The notes below the pieces were generated by a model. The model saw only the letters and a list, made by a program, of their open reading frames with translations. It searched no databases and was not told the origin of the DNA. 64,000 nt of DNA, from the NCBI RefSeq assembly GCF_039889165.1, contig NZ_JAYMYY010000006.1:124001-188000 (forward strand). The letters run 5' to 3'. The translations under genes were made by a program, and so were the position numbers. This document shows, piece by piece, positions 51,834 to 59,347 of this stretch (position 1 is the first letter of the stretch; each line of letters starts with the position of its first letter). This DNA comes from Pseudocitrobacter cyperus. Lineage in GTDB: Bacteria; Pseudomonadota; Gammaproteobacteria; Enterobacterales; Enterobacteriaceae.

Positions 51834-53284
51834 GCCTGCTCTCCCGGCGATGGCAGCGGATATCGCTGACACTGCGTAGTGCCATATTATTTGCTCTGAT
51901 CGCCGCATTGGTGGTAAGCGCGGCAGGGGGCTACCTCTACAACGCGATGCGTCAGGAGATGATCTACCGTAGCGACCTGCAGGTGATCGGACGAATCGAA
52001 TATTACCGAAATGTACTGAGTAAGCGTTTTCCACTCGACAGGCTGGTGGCCAATACCGGGATGTTTGAAAATATGCTGGGTAACGAGCAGGATATTTTAA
52101 TCTTTCAGATCCAGGGGCAGGCGCCTTTAATTAATGTTAATCCCGCGAACTATACACTGCCGCCCATGACGCCAACATCAGGTGATCATCCTCAGCGCCT
52201 TAGCGAGGTGCAGGCCGGTATGACCGAACAGGGCGTACCGCTGCGCGGGGCTTCGGGACTGGTGACGCTGGAAGATGGGCGTGTTCTGCAAATTTCAGTC
52301 GCACACGTCATGGTAAACGAACAAAAAATGCTGGCGCGTTATTTGTGGCGCGTTATTGCAGCCGTGGTGGCAGCTTTTCTGGTTATCGCGCTTCTCGGGT
52401 ACTGGGTGATGCGTCGCGAGCTGCGGCCGTTAAGGCGTATGGCGACTGAAGCGGCGGCGATTGCCCCCAACACGCTGGCAACCCGTTTAAGCGAGCAGGA
52501 CGCGCCGCAGGAACTACAGCAACTGATCGTTTCGTTCAATGCCATGCTTGATAGACTCAATGAAGGTTATCAGCGCCTGACACAGTTTTCCGCAGACCTG
52601 GCCCATGAGATCCGCACGCCGGTGGGGGCACTAATGGGCCAGTGCCAGGTAGCTTTGTATCAGTCGCGTAGCGTTGAAGAGTATGAAACATTGCTCACCA
52701 GCAACATGGAGGAGCTGGAGCGCATCTCGCGCATGGTGGAAAATATTCTGTTTCTGGCGCGCGCCAGCAATGCACAATCGGTGCTGATCTATCGCAACCT
52801 GGATATTGCGGTGGAGCTGCAGCGTGTCGCTGATTACTTCGAAGGGGTGGCTGAAGAGCGGGGAATTTGCCTGAGTTGCGAAGGGGGCGGGCAGCTACGT
52901 GCCGATGCTATGCTTTTTCAGCGAGCCTTAAGCAATCTGGTTGCTAACGCAGTACGTTATGCCGATGAGGAGAGTCATATCATCCTGCGCGTCAGCACTG
53001 AGAAAGGTCGTCAGGTTATTCAGGTGATAAACCAGGGCGCCATGATTGCTGAAACACATCTGGATAAATTGTTTGAACGTTTTTATCGGGTTGATGCAGC
53101 ACGCAGTAGCCATGCCAGTGGCCTGGGGTTATCGATTGTGCGCGCGATTATGACCCTGCATGGTGGTGAGGTTCGGGCACAATGCTTCTCACAGCCGCCT
53201 TCGGCGCTGATTGTATTTAGCCTGATCTTTCCGCCTGGAGAGGATCAAAACCCGTTGCCGCAGAAAGCAAAAAGGCGCCTTTAG
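51830..53284 (+). CDS. Heavy-metal/redox-type sensor histidine kinase
   Basis: 484 aa. TM1 about 18-38, periplasmic sensor about 39-168, TM2 about 170-192, HAMP about 195-250, HisKA with His259 (FSADLAHEIRTPVGAL), N box NLVANAVRYADEE, G box GLGLSIVRAIMTLHGG. The sensor loop has no Cys or His cluster typical of CusS copper binding, so the signal is open. Start overlaps the response regulator (ATGA). The last residues (KAKRRL) and the TAG stop are encoded by the terminator hairpin of the first 158-bp repeat. Confidence 0.92.
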   Translation: MSLLSRRWQRISLTLRSAILFALIAALVVSAAGGYLYNAMRQEMIYRSDLQVIGRIEYYRNVLSKRFPLDRLVANTGMFENMLGNEQDILIFQIQGQAPLINVNPANYTLPPMTPTSGDHPQRLSEVQAGMTEQGVPLRGASGLVTLEDGRVLQISVAHVMVNEQKMLARYLWRVIAAVVAAFLVIALLGYWVMRRELRPLRRMATEAAAIAPNTLATRLSEQDAPQELQQLIVSFNAMLDRLNEGYQRLTQFSADLAHEIRTPVGALMGQCQVALYQSRSVEEYETLLTSNMEELERISRMVENILFLARASNAQSVLIYRNLDIAVELQRVADYFEGVAEERGICLSCEGGGQLRADAMLFQRALSNLVANAVRYADEESHIILRVSTEKGRQVIQVINQGAMIAETHLDKLFERFYRVDAARSSHASGLGLSIVRAIMTLHGGEVRAQCFSQPPSALIVFSLIFPPGEDQNPLPQKAKRRL

Positions 53285-53424
53285 GGCGCCTTTTTACATT
53301 GGTGGGTCGTGCAGGATGACTCGCTTCGCTCGCCCTTCGGGTCGTCGCCGCAGGGCGGCTCCGTTGTTTCGCTACGCTCAACACCGAACCTGCAGCAGGT
53401 TCGAATCGTTGATTTCTGCGCATA
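53267..53424 (-). repeat. 158-bp tandem repeat, copy 1 (tRNA-Lys-tail repeat)
   Basis: First of two full copies. It holds a bidirectional terminator hairpin (53269-53295; GGCGCC/GGCGCC with TTTAG loop and A5/T5 flanks), then 18 bases identical to the 3' end of tRNA-Lys (53300-53317), then a GC-rich structured segment ending with a GAACCTGCAGCAGGTTCG inverted repeat. It differs from copy 2 by one base. Confidence 0.93.
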
Positions 53425-53582
53425 GCAAAAAGGCGCCTTTAGGGCGCCTTTTTACATTGGTGGGTCGTGCAGGATGACTCGCTTCGCTCGCCCTTCGGGC
53501 CGTCGCCGCAGGGCGGCTCCGTTGTTTCGCTACGCTCAACACCGAACCTGCAGCAGGTTCGAATCGTTGATTTCTGCGCATA
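53425..53582 (-). repeat. 158-bp tandem repeat, copy 2
   Basis: Second full copy, same order of terminator, tRNA-Lys tail (53458-53475) and GC-rich tail; only one mismatch to copy 1 in the CTTCGGGTCG/CTTCGGGCCG segment. It lies directly downstream (on the minus strand) of the tRNA-Lys gene. Confidence 0.93.
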
Positions 53583-53633
53583 GCAAAAAGGCGCCTTTAG
53601 GGCGCCTTTTTACATTGGTGGGTCGTGCAGGAT
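53583..53633 (-). repeat. Partial third repeat merging into tRNA-Lys
   Basis: The terminator hairpin and the tRNA-tail segment occur a third time at the same 158-bp period, but here the tail continues as the complete tRNA-Lys gene. This shows that the repeat unit is bounded by tRNA 3'-end sequence. Confidence 0.9.
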
Positions 53634-53691
53634 TCGAACCTGCGACCAATTGATTAAAAGTCAACTGCTCTACCAACTGAGCTAACGACCC
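53616..53691 (-). tRNA. lysV: tRNA-Lys (TTT)
   Basis: 76 nt with CCA; begins GGGTCGTTAGCTCAGTTGG on the minus strand, anticodon TTT in the CTTTTAA loop, T-arm GGTTCGAATCC. Last gene of the Val-Val-Val-Lys operon, as in E. coli valUXY-lysV. Confidence 0.99.
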
Positions 53692-53695
53692 GAAG

Positions 53696-53771
53696 TGGTG
53701 GGTGATGACGGGATCGAACCGCCGACCCCCTCCTTGTAAGGGAGGTGCTCTCCCAGCTGAGCTAATCACCC
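53696..53771 (-). tRNA. valY: tRNA-Val (TAC), third in operon
   Basis: 76 nt; begins GGGTGATTAGCTCAGCTGG, anticodon TAC in CTTACAA, ends CACCCACCA. Only 4 bp separate it from tRNA-Lys. Identical in sequence to the other two valine tRNAs of the operon. The symbol is by position. Confidence 0.99.
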
Positions 53772-53817
53772 ACTTCGGTACTTCACATTTTAACAAGAAA
53801 CTTAGCTGGCGAGAAAG

Positions 53818-53893
53818 TGGTGGGTGATGACGGGATCGAACCGCCGACCCCCTCCTTGTAAGGGAGGTGCTCTCCCAGCTGAGCTAATCACCC
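53818..53893 (-). tRNA. valX: tRNA-Val (TAC), second in operon
   Basis: 76 nt, identical to the flanking copies, 46 bp upstream of the third copy. Anticodon TAC. The symbol is assigned by position only. Confidence 0.99.
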
Positions 53894-53937
53894 ACTTCTC
53901 AATTTCTTGCTACACGGCGGAGACTACATAAAGTAGT

Positions 53938-54013
53938 TGGTGGGTGATGACGGGATCGAACCGCCGACCCCCTCCTTGTAAGGGAGGTGCTCTCCCAGCT
54001 GAGCTAATCACCC
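53938..54013 (-). tRNA. valU: tRNA-Val (TAC), first in operon
   Basis: 76 nt, identical to the other two; first gene after the promoter at 54031-54058. Anticodon TAC. Confidence 0.99.
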
Positions 54014-54030
54014 CCGCTGTGTGGAGTCGC

Positions 54031-54058
54031 ATTATAGGGAGAGTTGAAAATGAGTCAA
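54031..54058 (-). promoter_or_regulatory. Promoter of the tRNA Val-Val-Val-Lys operon
   Basis: On the minus strand TTGACT (54058-54053), 16 bp, TATAAT (54036-54031), then a GC-rich discriminator GCGACTCC: the stable-RNA promoter type subject to growth-rate and ppGpp control. Confidence 0.9.
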
Positions 54059-54178
54059 CGCCTTTTCAAAAGAATTTGTTCGTTCGTCGTAAAATTAAGC
54101 AATGCGGGGAAGGTTTATGCGTTTACGCATGATTTCTAAACAAAAACGGCTAACTTCGTCTGTGATAAGGGATCAACA

Positions 54179-54206
54179 TTGAGGATTCGTCCGGGAGTGG
54201 TAGAAT
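54179..54206 (+). promoter_or_regulatory. Probable gltX promoter
   Basis: TTGAGG (54179-54184), 16 bp, TAGAAT (54201-54206), about 65 bp before the gltX ATG and divergent from the tRNA operon. Confidence 0.6.
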
Positions 54207-54270
54207 ATTGCCCTTCTTAGTTTCAGGTTTTGCCGGTTGTCGGCATCTTTAATAAACGTAAGGCCATTTA

Positions 54271-55686
54271 ATGAAAATCAAAACTCGCTTCGCGCCCAGC
54301 CCGACAGGCTATCTGCACGTCGGCGGTGCTCGTACTGCTCTTTACTCCTGGCTTTTTGCACGTAACCACGATGGTGAGTTTGTGCTGCGTATTGAAGACA
54401 CCGATCTCGAGCGCTCCACGCCGGAAGCTATCGAAGCCATCATGGATGGTATGAACTGGTTGAATCTGGAATGGGATGAAGGCCCTTACTATCAGACTAA
54501 ACGTTTCGATCGCTATAACAATGTGATTGATGAAATGCTGGAAACAGGCACGGCGTATAAATGCTACTGCTCCAAAGAGCGCCTGGAAGCGCTGCGTGAA
54601 GAGCAGATGGCCAAAGGCGAAAAACCGCGCTACGACGGCCGCTGCCGCCACAGCTATGAGCATCATGCAGATGACGAACCGTGTGTCGTGCGTTTTGCTA
54701 ACCCACAGGAAGGTTCCGTTATCTTCGATGACCAGATCCGTGGCCCTATCGAGTTCAGCAACCAGGAGCTCGACGATCTGATCATCCGCCGTACCGATGG
54801 CTCCCCAACCTATAACTTCTGTGTTGTGGTTGATGACTGGGATATGGAAATTACCCACGTTATTCGTGGCGAAGACCATATCAACAACACGCCGCGTCAA
54901 ATCAACATCCTGAAAGCGCTCAATGCGCCGGTGCCGGTTTACGCACACGTGTCGATGATTAACGGCGACGATGGTAAAAAACTCTCCAAACGCCACGGTG
55001 CGGTAAGCGTTATGCAGTATCGCGACGACGGCTATCTGCCGGAAGCGTTACTGAACTATCTGGTGCGTTTAGGTTGGTCTCATGGCGATCAGGAAATCTT
55101 CACCCGTGAAGAGATGATTAAATTCTTCACCCTGAACGCGGTCAGCAAATCGGCCAGCGCCTTTAATACTGAAAAACTGCAGTGGCTGAACCACCACTAC
55201 ATTAACAATCTCCCGGCGGAATATGTTGCAACACATCTGCAATGGCATATTGAGCAGGAAAATATTGATACCCGCGTGGGGCCTCAGCTTGCTGAACTGG
55301 TGAAACTGCTGGGCGAGCGTTGCAAGACGTTGAAAGAGATGGCGCAGAGCTGCCGCTATTTCTATGAAGATTTCGCCGAGTTTGACGCGGATGCCGCGAA
55401 GAAACATCTGCGTCCGGTAGCGCGTCAGCCGCTGGAAGTTGTGCGTGATAAACTGGCCGCTATCAGCGACTGGAGCGCGGAAAACGTTCACCACGCTATT
55501 CAGGCAACCGCTGATGAACTGGAAGTCGGTATGGGTAAAGTCGGTATGCCGCTACGCGTTGCGGTGACCGGCGCAGGGCAGTCACCGGCGCTGGACGTTA
55601 CCGTTCACGCGATTGGTAAAGCCCGCAGTATTGAGCGTATTAACAAAGCGCTGGGCTTTATTGCTGAGCGTGAAAGCCAGCAGTAA
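54271..55686 (+). CDS. gltX: Glutamyl-tRNA synthetase GltX
   Basis: Class I synthetase; charges tRNA-Glu. 471 aa, as in E. coli. HIGH-type APSPTGYLHVGGART (about 8-22), zinc-binding CYCSKERLEALREEQ ... GRCRH (about 98-127), KMSKS-type KKLSKRHG (about 237), C-terminal anticodon-binding helical domains. AAGG precedes the ATG. A strong terminator follows. Confidence 0.99.
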   Translation: MKIKTRFAPSPTGYLHVGGARTALYSWLFARNHDGEFVLRIEDTDLERSTPEAIEAIMDGMNWLNLEWDEGPYYQTKRFDRYNNVIDEMLETGTAYKCYCSKERLEALREEQMAKGEKPRYDGRCRHSYEHHADDEPCVVRFANPQEGSVIFDDQIRGPIEFSNQELDDLIIRRTDGSPTYNFCVVVDDWDMEITHVIRGEDHINNTPRQINILKALNAPVPVYAHVSMINGDDGKKLSKRHGAVSVMQYRDDGYLPEALLNYLVRLGWSHGDQEIFTREEMIKFFTLNAVSKSASAFNTEKLQWLNHHYINNLPAEYVATHLQWHIEQENIDTRVGPQLAELVKLLGERCKTLKEMAQSCRYFYEDFAEFDADAAKKHLRPVARQPLEVVRDKLAAISDWSAENVHHAIQATADELEVGMGKVGMPLRVAVTGAGQSPALDVTVHAIGKARSIERINKALGFIAERESQQ

Positions 55687-55699
55687 TTGCCGCAAAACA

Positions 55700-55727
55700 A
55701 AAAAACGGGCGAAAGCCCGTTTTTTTG
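55700..55727 (+). terminator. Terminator after gltX
   Basis: ACGGGC / GCCCGT stem with GAAA loop, A tract before and seven T after. It could serve both gltX and the convergent yfeD. Confidence 0.93.
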
Positions 55728-55747
55728 TATGAGTATCAACACCGTTG

Positions 55748-56158
55748 TTATGCGGTCTTTCCGGATGCGATCCCTAGTCGCGACAAGAACCCGCAAATAC
55801 CTTCCCGACGTAGCAGAACATTCAGCCTTTCCATCTCCGCCGGCGTCATTACCTGCAAGGTATCGCTAATTTGCTGCCAGAGTACATCCGACTCTTTAGC
55901 TGAATAGGTTTTGGCCGGTTCTGCAATCTGTGTATTAAAATCATCATCTTCGAGCAGGGCAGGCGTGTTCGCCAGATACGCGCGAACCTGTGGCGTGATA
56001 TGCACCAGTCTCGCCCGGCCACCTTTTACGCCCGGCATCGGTTCGGTTTGCCAGCTTTGTTCGCGGATCCAACGATTAATCGTCTGACGAGTCATTCCCA
56101 GACAACGCGCCAGTTCGTCGGTAGACATTTTATCTTTAAGTTTTTTCATCACGATCAT
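55748..56158 (-). CDS. yfeD: Putative DNA-binding protein YfeD
   Basis: 136 aa. N-terminal helix-turn-helix (about 10-35, STDELARCLGMTRQTINRWI) of the YfeC-like type, then GVKGGRARLVHITPQVRAYL and a C-terminal LNVLLRREGICGFLSRLGI shared with YfeC. The first ATG (56158) overlaps the yfeC stop as TAATG; an internal ATG at 56149 is possible. Paralogue of its neighbour yfeC. Target unknown. Confidence 0.88.
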   Translation of the reverse strand: MIVMKKLKDKMSTDELARCLGMTRQTINRWIREQSWQTEPMPGVKGGRARLVHITPQVRAYLANTPALLEDDDFNTQIAEPAKTYSAKESDVLWQQISDTLQVMTPAEMERLNVLLRREGICGFLSRLGIASGKTA

Positions 56159-56517
56159 TAGCCACGAATACCCAAACGTTGCAGCAGGCCGCTGATCCCT
56201 TCACGCAGCAGAAGCGAGGTGAGTTGTTTCTGTTCTTCAGGCGTCATCTCTTGCGCCAGATTCAGTAACAGCCCGTGAAACACGTTATCGTGCACACTCT
56301 GCGCGGTGGAGGTTGCGGTTGTGTCGGAAGCGCGTTGTGCGCTGTAGATAAATTCCCGAACCTGATCGTTGATGTGAATCAGGCGCGCTTTTCCACCCTG
56401 AACGCCAGGGCGCGGCGATGTTTGCCAGCCTTCCTTGCGCACCCACTTATTAATGGTTTGCCGGCTATAACCGGTCACATTGGCGATTTCTTCCGGTGTC
56501 ATTCGTTCCTTGAGCAT
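56158..56517 (-). CDS. yfeC: Putative DNA-binding protein YfeC
   Basis: 119 aa, paralogue of YfeD: HTH TPEEIANVTGYSRQTINKWV (about 7-26), GVQGGKARLIHINDQVREFI and the C-terminal SLLLREGISGLLQRLGIRG. Two-gene operon yfeC-yfeD with coupled translation. E. coli YfeC has been noted as a putative HTH regulator; the function is not settled. Confidence 0.9.
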   Translation of the reverse strand: MLKERMTPEEIANVTGYSRQTINKWVRKEGWQTSPRPGVQGGKARLIHINDQVREFIYSAQRASDTTATSTAQSVHDNVFHGLLLNLAQEMTPEEQKQLTSLLLREGISGLLQRLGIRG

Positions 56518-56675
56518 GCTATTTCCTGAATCGCAGTGTGGAAATTACGAGTTCATGTTATAGCATCATTTTAAAAGAAAGCGTGACAGGTTTAACTTCT
56601 CTCTGCGAGCGTGCTCGAAATGTTGTTCATCTGTTTGCTTTTTCAGCGATTAGCTGCGAGCCCGGCATTTTGCCG

Positions 56676-56712
56676 TTGACACTTTGCGGCGGAATTCATA
56701 TTATGCCGCCCG
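56676..56712 (+). promoter_or_regulatory. Promoter of the tRNA-Ala pair
   Basis: Consensus TTGACA (56676-56681), ideal 17-bp spacer, TATTAT (56699-56704), then a GC-rich discriminator GCCGCCCG: a strong, stringently controlled stable-RNA promoter. The 217 bp between yfeC and the first tRNA-Ala hold nothing else that I can see. Confidence 0.93.
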
Positions 56713-56734
56713 TCAACACGACACGCTTTACGTT

Positions 56735-56810
<76 letters not shown>

Positions 56811-56850
56811 AATCCTGCTCCCATCAGGTTTGGAACGTAAAAGCACCGTC

Positions 56851-56926
<76 letters not shown>

Positions 56927-56934
56927 AATTTAAA

Positions 56935-56959
56935 CCCTCGCCTGTGGCGGGGGTTTTTT
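56935..56959 (+). terminator. Terminator of the tRNA-Ala pair
   Basis: CCCTCGCC / GGCGGGGG stem (one T.G pair) with TGT loop and six T. Confidence 0.92.
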
Positions 56960-57112
56960 GTTTATACCCTTCCTAAACCATCTACTAATATTGTCGTATT
57001 CCGCCCAAATAAGACGGGATTTCCTGCTCCTCAACCTTGATTCGCTCGAATAATGCCCATAGTATCACTCAGGGTTATAGTTCGGATGACAAGGATGCAG
57101 TTCTGACAACTA

Positions 57113-59296
57113 ATGAGATTTAAAATCGATATTTTATCGCGCAAGTTTTTCGTTGCATTAGCGCTCTCTTTAATCGCAATTCCGTTTGCTCGCTATGTCT
57201 CGCCTAAAACTGTGGTTGATGGAGCGGCTGTCTATCTGGCCTGGCTGCCGCTGAGCGCCAGTTTCGCTATAACGTTGCTTTTTGGTCGTCATGCCATACT
57301 GCCGTTGATTATCAGTTTTATGGTGGTCAACAGCGTAGTGGTAGAACTCACATCATTCCAGGCAAGCGTGCTGCTGTTCTGTCAGATGCTGGGTGTCACC
57401 GTTTCCTGCTCAATGTTACGCTGGATTATCGGCAAACGCTGGCGCTATGGACTGCCAAAATTTCATATGGGGATGGTGGTTTTCTGGATTGGCTTTATCG
57501 CCCCGGCGCTTATCAAAGGCGCGATGTATCTAATGGGCTGCTATCTGCACTTTCCGCTTAACGTCGCCAACTATTTTTCGACCAGCTCGCTGGTTTATGG
57601 CGTTGTGGATGTTCAAAGTTTAATTTGCGCATCGCTGATATTTACGCCGCTGTTCTACTATCCGCTACGGATGCTCCTGAACTATCGTTATGCCATTGGC
57701 TTCTGGCATCGCCACGTTACGACTATTTTGACATCAGGCAACCGCACCTTTGTACTCTACTGGCTATTGGGGCTGGTTACGATACTCAGTGTTCTGTGCT
57801 CTCCTTATGAAAATAAGTACATTGCCGGTTATCTGGTTCCCATTATATTTATTCTGTTTTTCGCAGGGATTAGCCGCCTGAGCAGTGTGTTGATCGTCCT
57901 GATCTGGTCTGTTTCCGCGTTCCTGCTGGTATTGAATAATAAACACTTCCTGTTTGGCGTTTTGAGTGCTTACTCGGTCGCTTTTGTGCTGTCGGTGCTG
58001 ATTTCCTTCACCATTTGCATTCTCTACATGGTGCAGATTTACGCCCGTGGCGAGGCGCTGAAGCGTAAATGGCATGATCAGGCCTTAATTGATCCCCTAA
58101 CCGGGCTGCCCAACCTGCGAGAATTTGAACTCTATTTGAAAGAGCATCAGCAGGCCACCGTATGCTGCCTGCGTATTGATAATCTCGAATTTTTGAGCCG
58201 CCATTACGGCATGATGATGCGGATTTACTGCAAGCGCGCAATTACGCGGAATCTGCAACCCCTACTGACCAGCGACGAGAAGCTCTTCCAGATCCCGGGT
58301 AATGAGCTGTTGTTGGTTCTTACTGGCCCGGAAACGGAAGCGCGCCTGACCCATATCGTTGAGTTCCTCAATAATCATAAGATTAACTGGAACAATCATG
58401 TGATGGATCTTGAGTTTGGCGCCTCATGGGGGGTGATTGACGGTAAAGAAGAGAACCAGTTGCACCATACGTTGGGGCAATTGAGCTGGCTCTCTGAACA
58501 GGCCTGCAGTTCGCATCAGGTGCTGGCGCTGGATAGCCGCGAGGAGGCTATCTCTGGATTTACTACGGAACGGGTCATGATGCTCAACCGAGTTAAGCGT
58601 GCGCTGGCGCACGGCGGTATCCTGCTCTACGCCCAGCCTATCGTGGATAAAGAAGGGAAGGGGTATCACGAAATTCTGAGTCGCCTGCAGTGCGACGGCG
58701 AACTGATTATGCCGGATAAATTTATTCCGATTATTACTCAGTTTAACCTCAGCTATCGCTTTGATATGCGGGTCGTAGAAACGCTGTTTAGCAAGATGAA
58801 ACACTACCCTGGACAGCGTTTCTCTCTCAATCTGATGCCATTTACGCTGATGCAGAAGGGGGCGGCTGATGAAATCATCGCGCTGTTGAAACGCTATCAT
58901 GTCGCTGCGCAGAAAATCACCATCGAAGTGACGGAAGAGCAAGCCTTCTCCGATTCGGAAAATAGTCTGCACAATATCCGGCAGCTTAGCGACTACGGTT
59001 TCCTCATTGCCATTGATGACTTCGGTACCGGTTACGCCAACTACGAGCGTCTGAAACGGCTGGAGGCGGATATTGTGAAGATTGACGGCTGCTTCGTGCG
59101 AGATATTGTGGCTGAGAAAATGGATCAACTCATCGTCAAGTCGATTTGCGATATGGCGAAGGTGAAGAACCTGACGCTGGTTGCGGAGTATGTCGAAACA
59201 GAAGAACAGAAATCGATGCTTTTCGCTCTCGGCGTCGACTATTTGCAGGGCTATTTGATTGGCAAACCTGCGCCGCTCAGTGAACTGAAGAAATAA
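57113..59296 (+). CDS. pdeA: Cyclic-di-GMP phosphodiesterase PdeA (YfeA)
   Basis: 727 aa (E. coli 729). MASE1-type N-terminus with eight or so TM helices (about 10-312), degenerate GGDEF domain (about 325-460; IPGNELLLVL where GGDEF should be) and C-terminal EAL domain (about 490-725). Catalytic EAL features look intact: EILSRL, FSLNLMPF, IEVTEEQ, IDDFGTGYAN, VKIDGCF, YLQGYLIGKP. So it should degrade, not make, c-di-GMP. It replaces the sensory half faster than the catalytic half compared with E. coli. Confidence 0.93.
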   Translation: MRFKIDILSRKFFVALALSLIAIPFARYVSPKTVVDGAAVYLAWLPLSASFAITLLFGRHAILPLIISFMVVNSVVVELTSFQASVLLFCQMLGVTVSCSMLRWIIGKRWRYGLPKFHMGMVVFWIGFIAPALIKGAMYLMGCYLHFPLNVANYFSTSSLVYGVVDVQSLICASLIFTPLFYYPLRMLLNYRYAIGFWHRHVTTILTSGNRTFVLYWLLGLVTILSVLCSPYENKYIAGYLVPIIFILFFAGISRLSSVLIVLIWSVSAFLLVLNNKHFLFGVLSAYSVAFVLSVLISFTICILYMVQIYARGEALKRKWHDQALIDPLTGLPNLREFELYLKEHQQATVCCLRIDNLEFLSRHYGMMMRIYCKRAITRNLQPLLTSDEKLFQIPGNELLLVLTGPETEARLTHIVEFLNNHKINWNNHVMDLEFGASWGVIDGKEENQLHHTLGQLSWLSEQACSSHQVLALDSREEAISGFTTERVMMLNRVKRALAHGGILLYAQPIVDKEGKGYHEILSRLQCDGELIMPDKFIPIITQFNLSYRFDMRVVETLFSKMKHYPGQRFSLNLMPFTLMQKGAADEIIALLKRYHVAAQKITIEVTEEQAFSDSENSLHNIRQLSDYGFLIAIDDFGTGYANYERLKRLEADIVKIDGCFVRDIVAEKMDQLIVKSICDMAKVKNLTLVAEYVETEEQKSMLFALGVDYLQGYLIGKPAPLSELKK

Positions 59297-59319
59297 AAAA
59301 GCCGGGGCAATTGCCCCGG
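59297..59319. terminator. Terminator between pdeA and nupC
   Basis: Self-complementary CCGGGGCAATTGCCCCGG (59302-59319), preceded by an A tract. It has no good T run on the plus strand; it suits the minus (nupC) transcript, where the A tract becomes U's. Confidence 0.75.
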
Positions 59320-59347
59320 TTGATAAAGCGGAAATACCCTGTTGTCG

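Noticed and set aside
53217..53581. Two nearly identical 67-68-aa minus frames (MRRNQRFEPAAGS...)
   Set aside because: They arise from the 158-bp tandem repeats, run through terminator and tRNA-tail sequence and have no ribosome-binding site.
53267..53691. CRISPR-like array from regular repeats
   Set aside because: The units are 158 bp, contiguous with no variable spacers, and contain tRNA 3' ends and terminators; there are no cas genes.
53536..53796. 86-aa minus frame across the tRNA genes
   Set aside because: It covers tRNA-Lys and tRNA-Val; the apparent peptide is translated tRNA.
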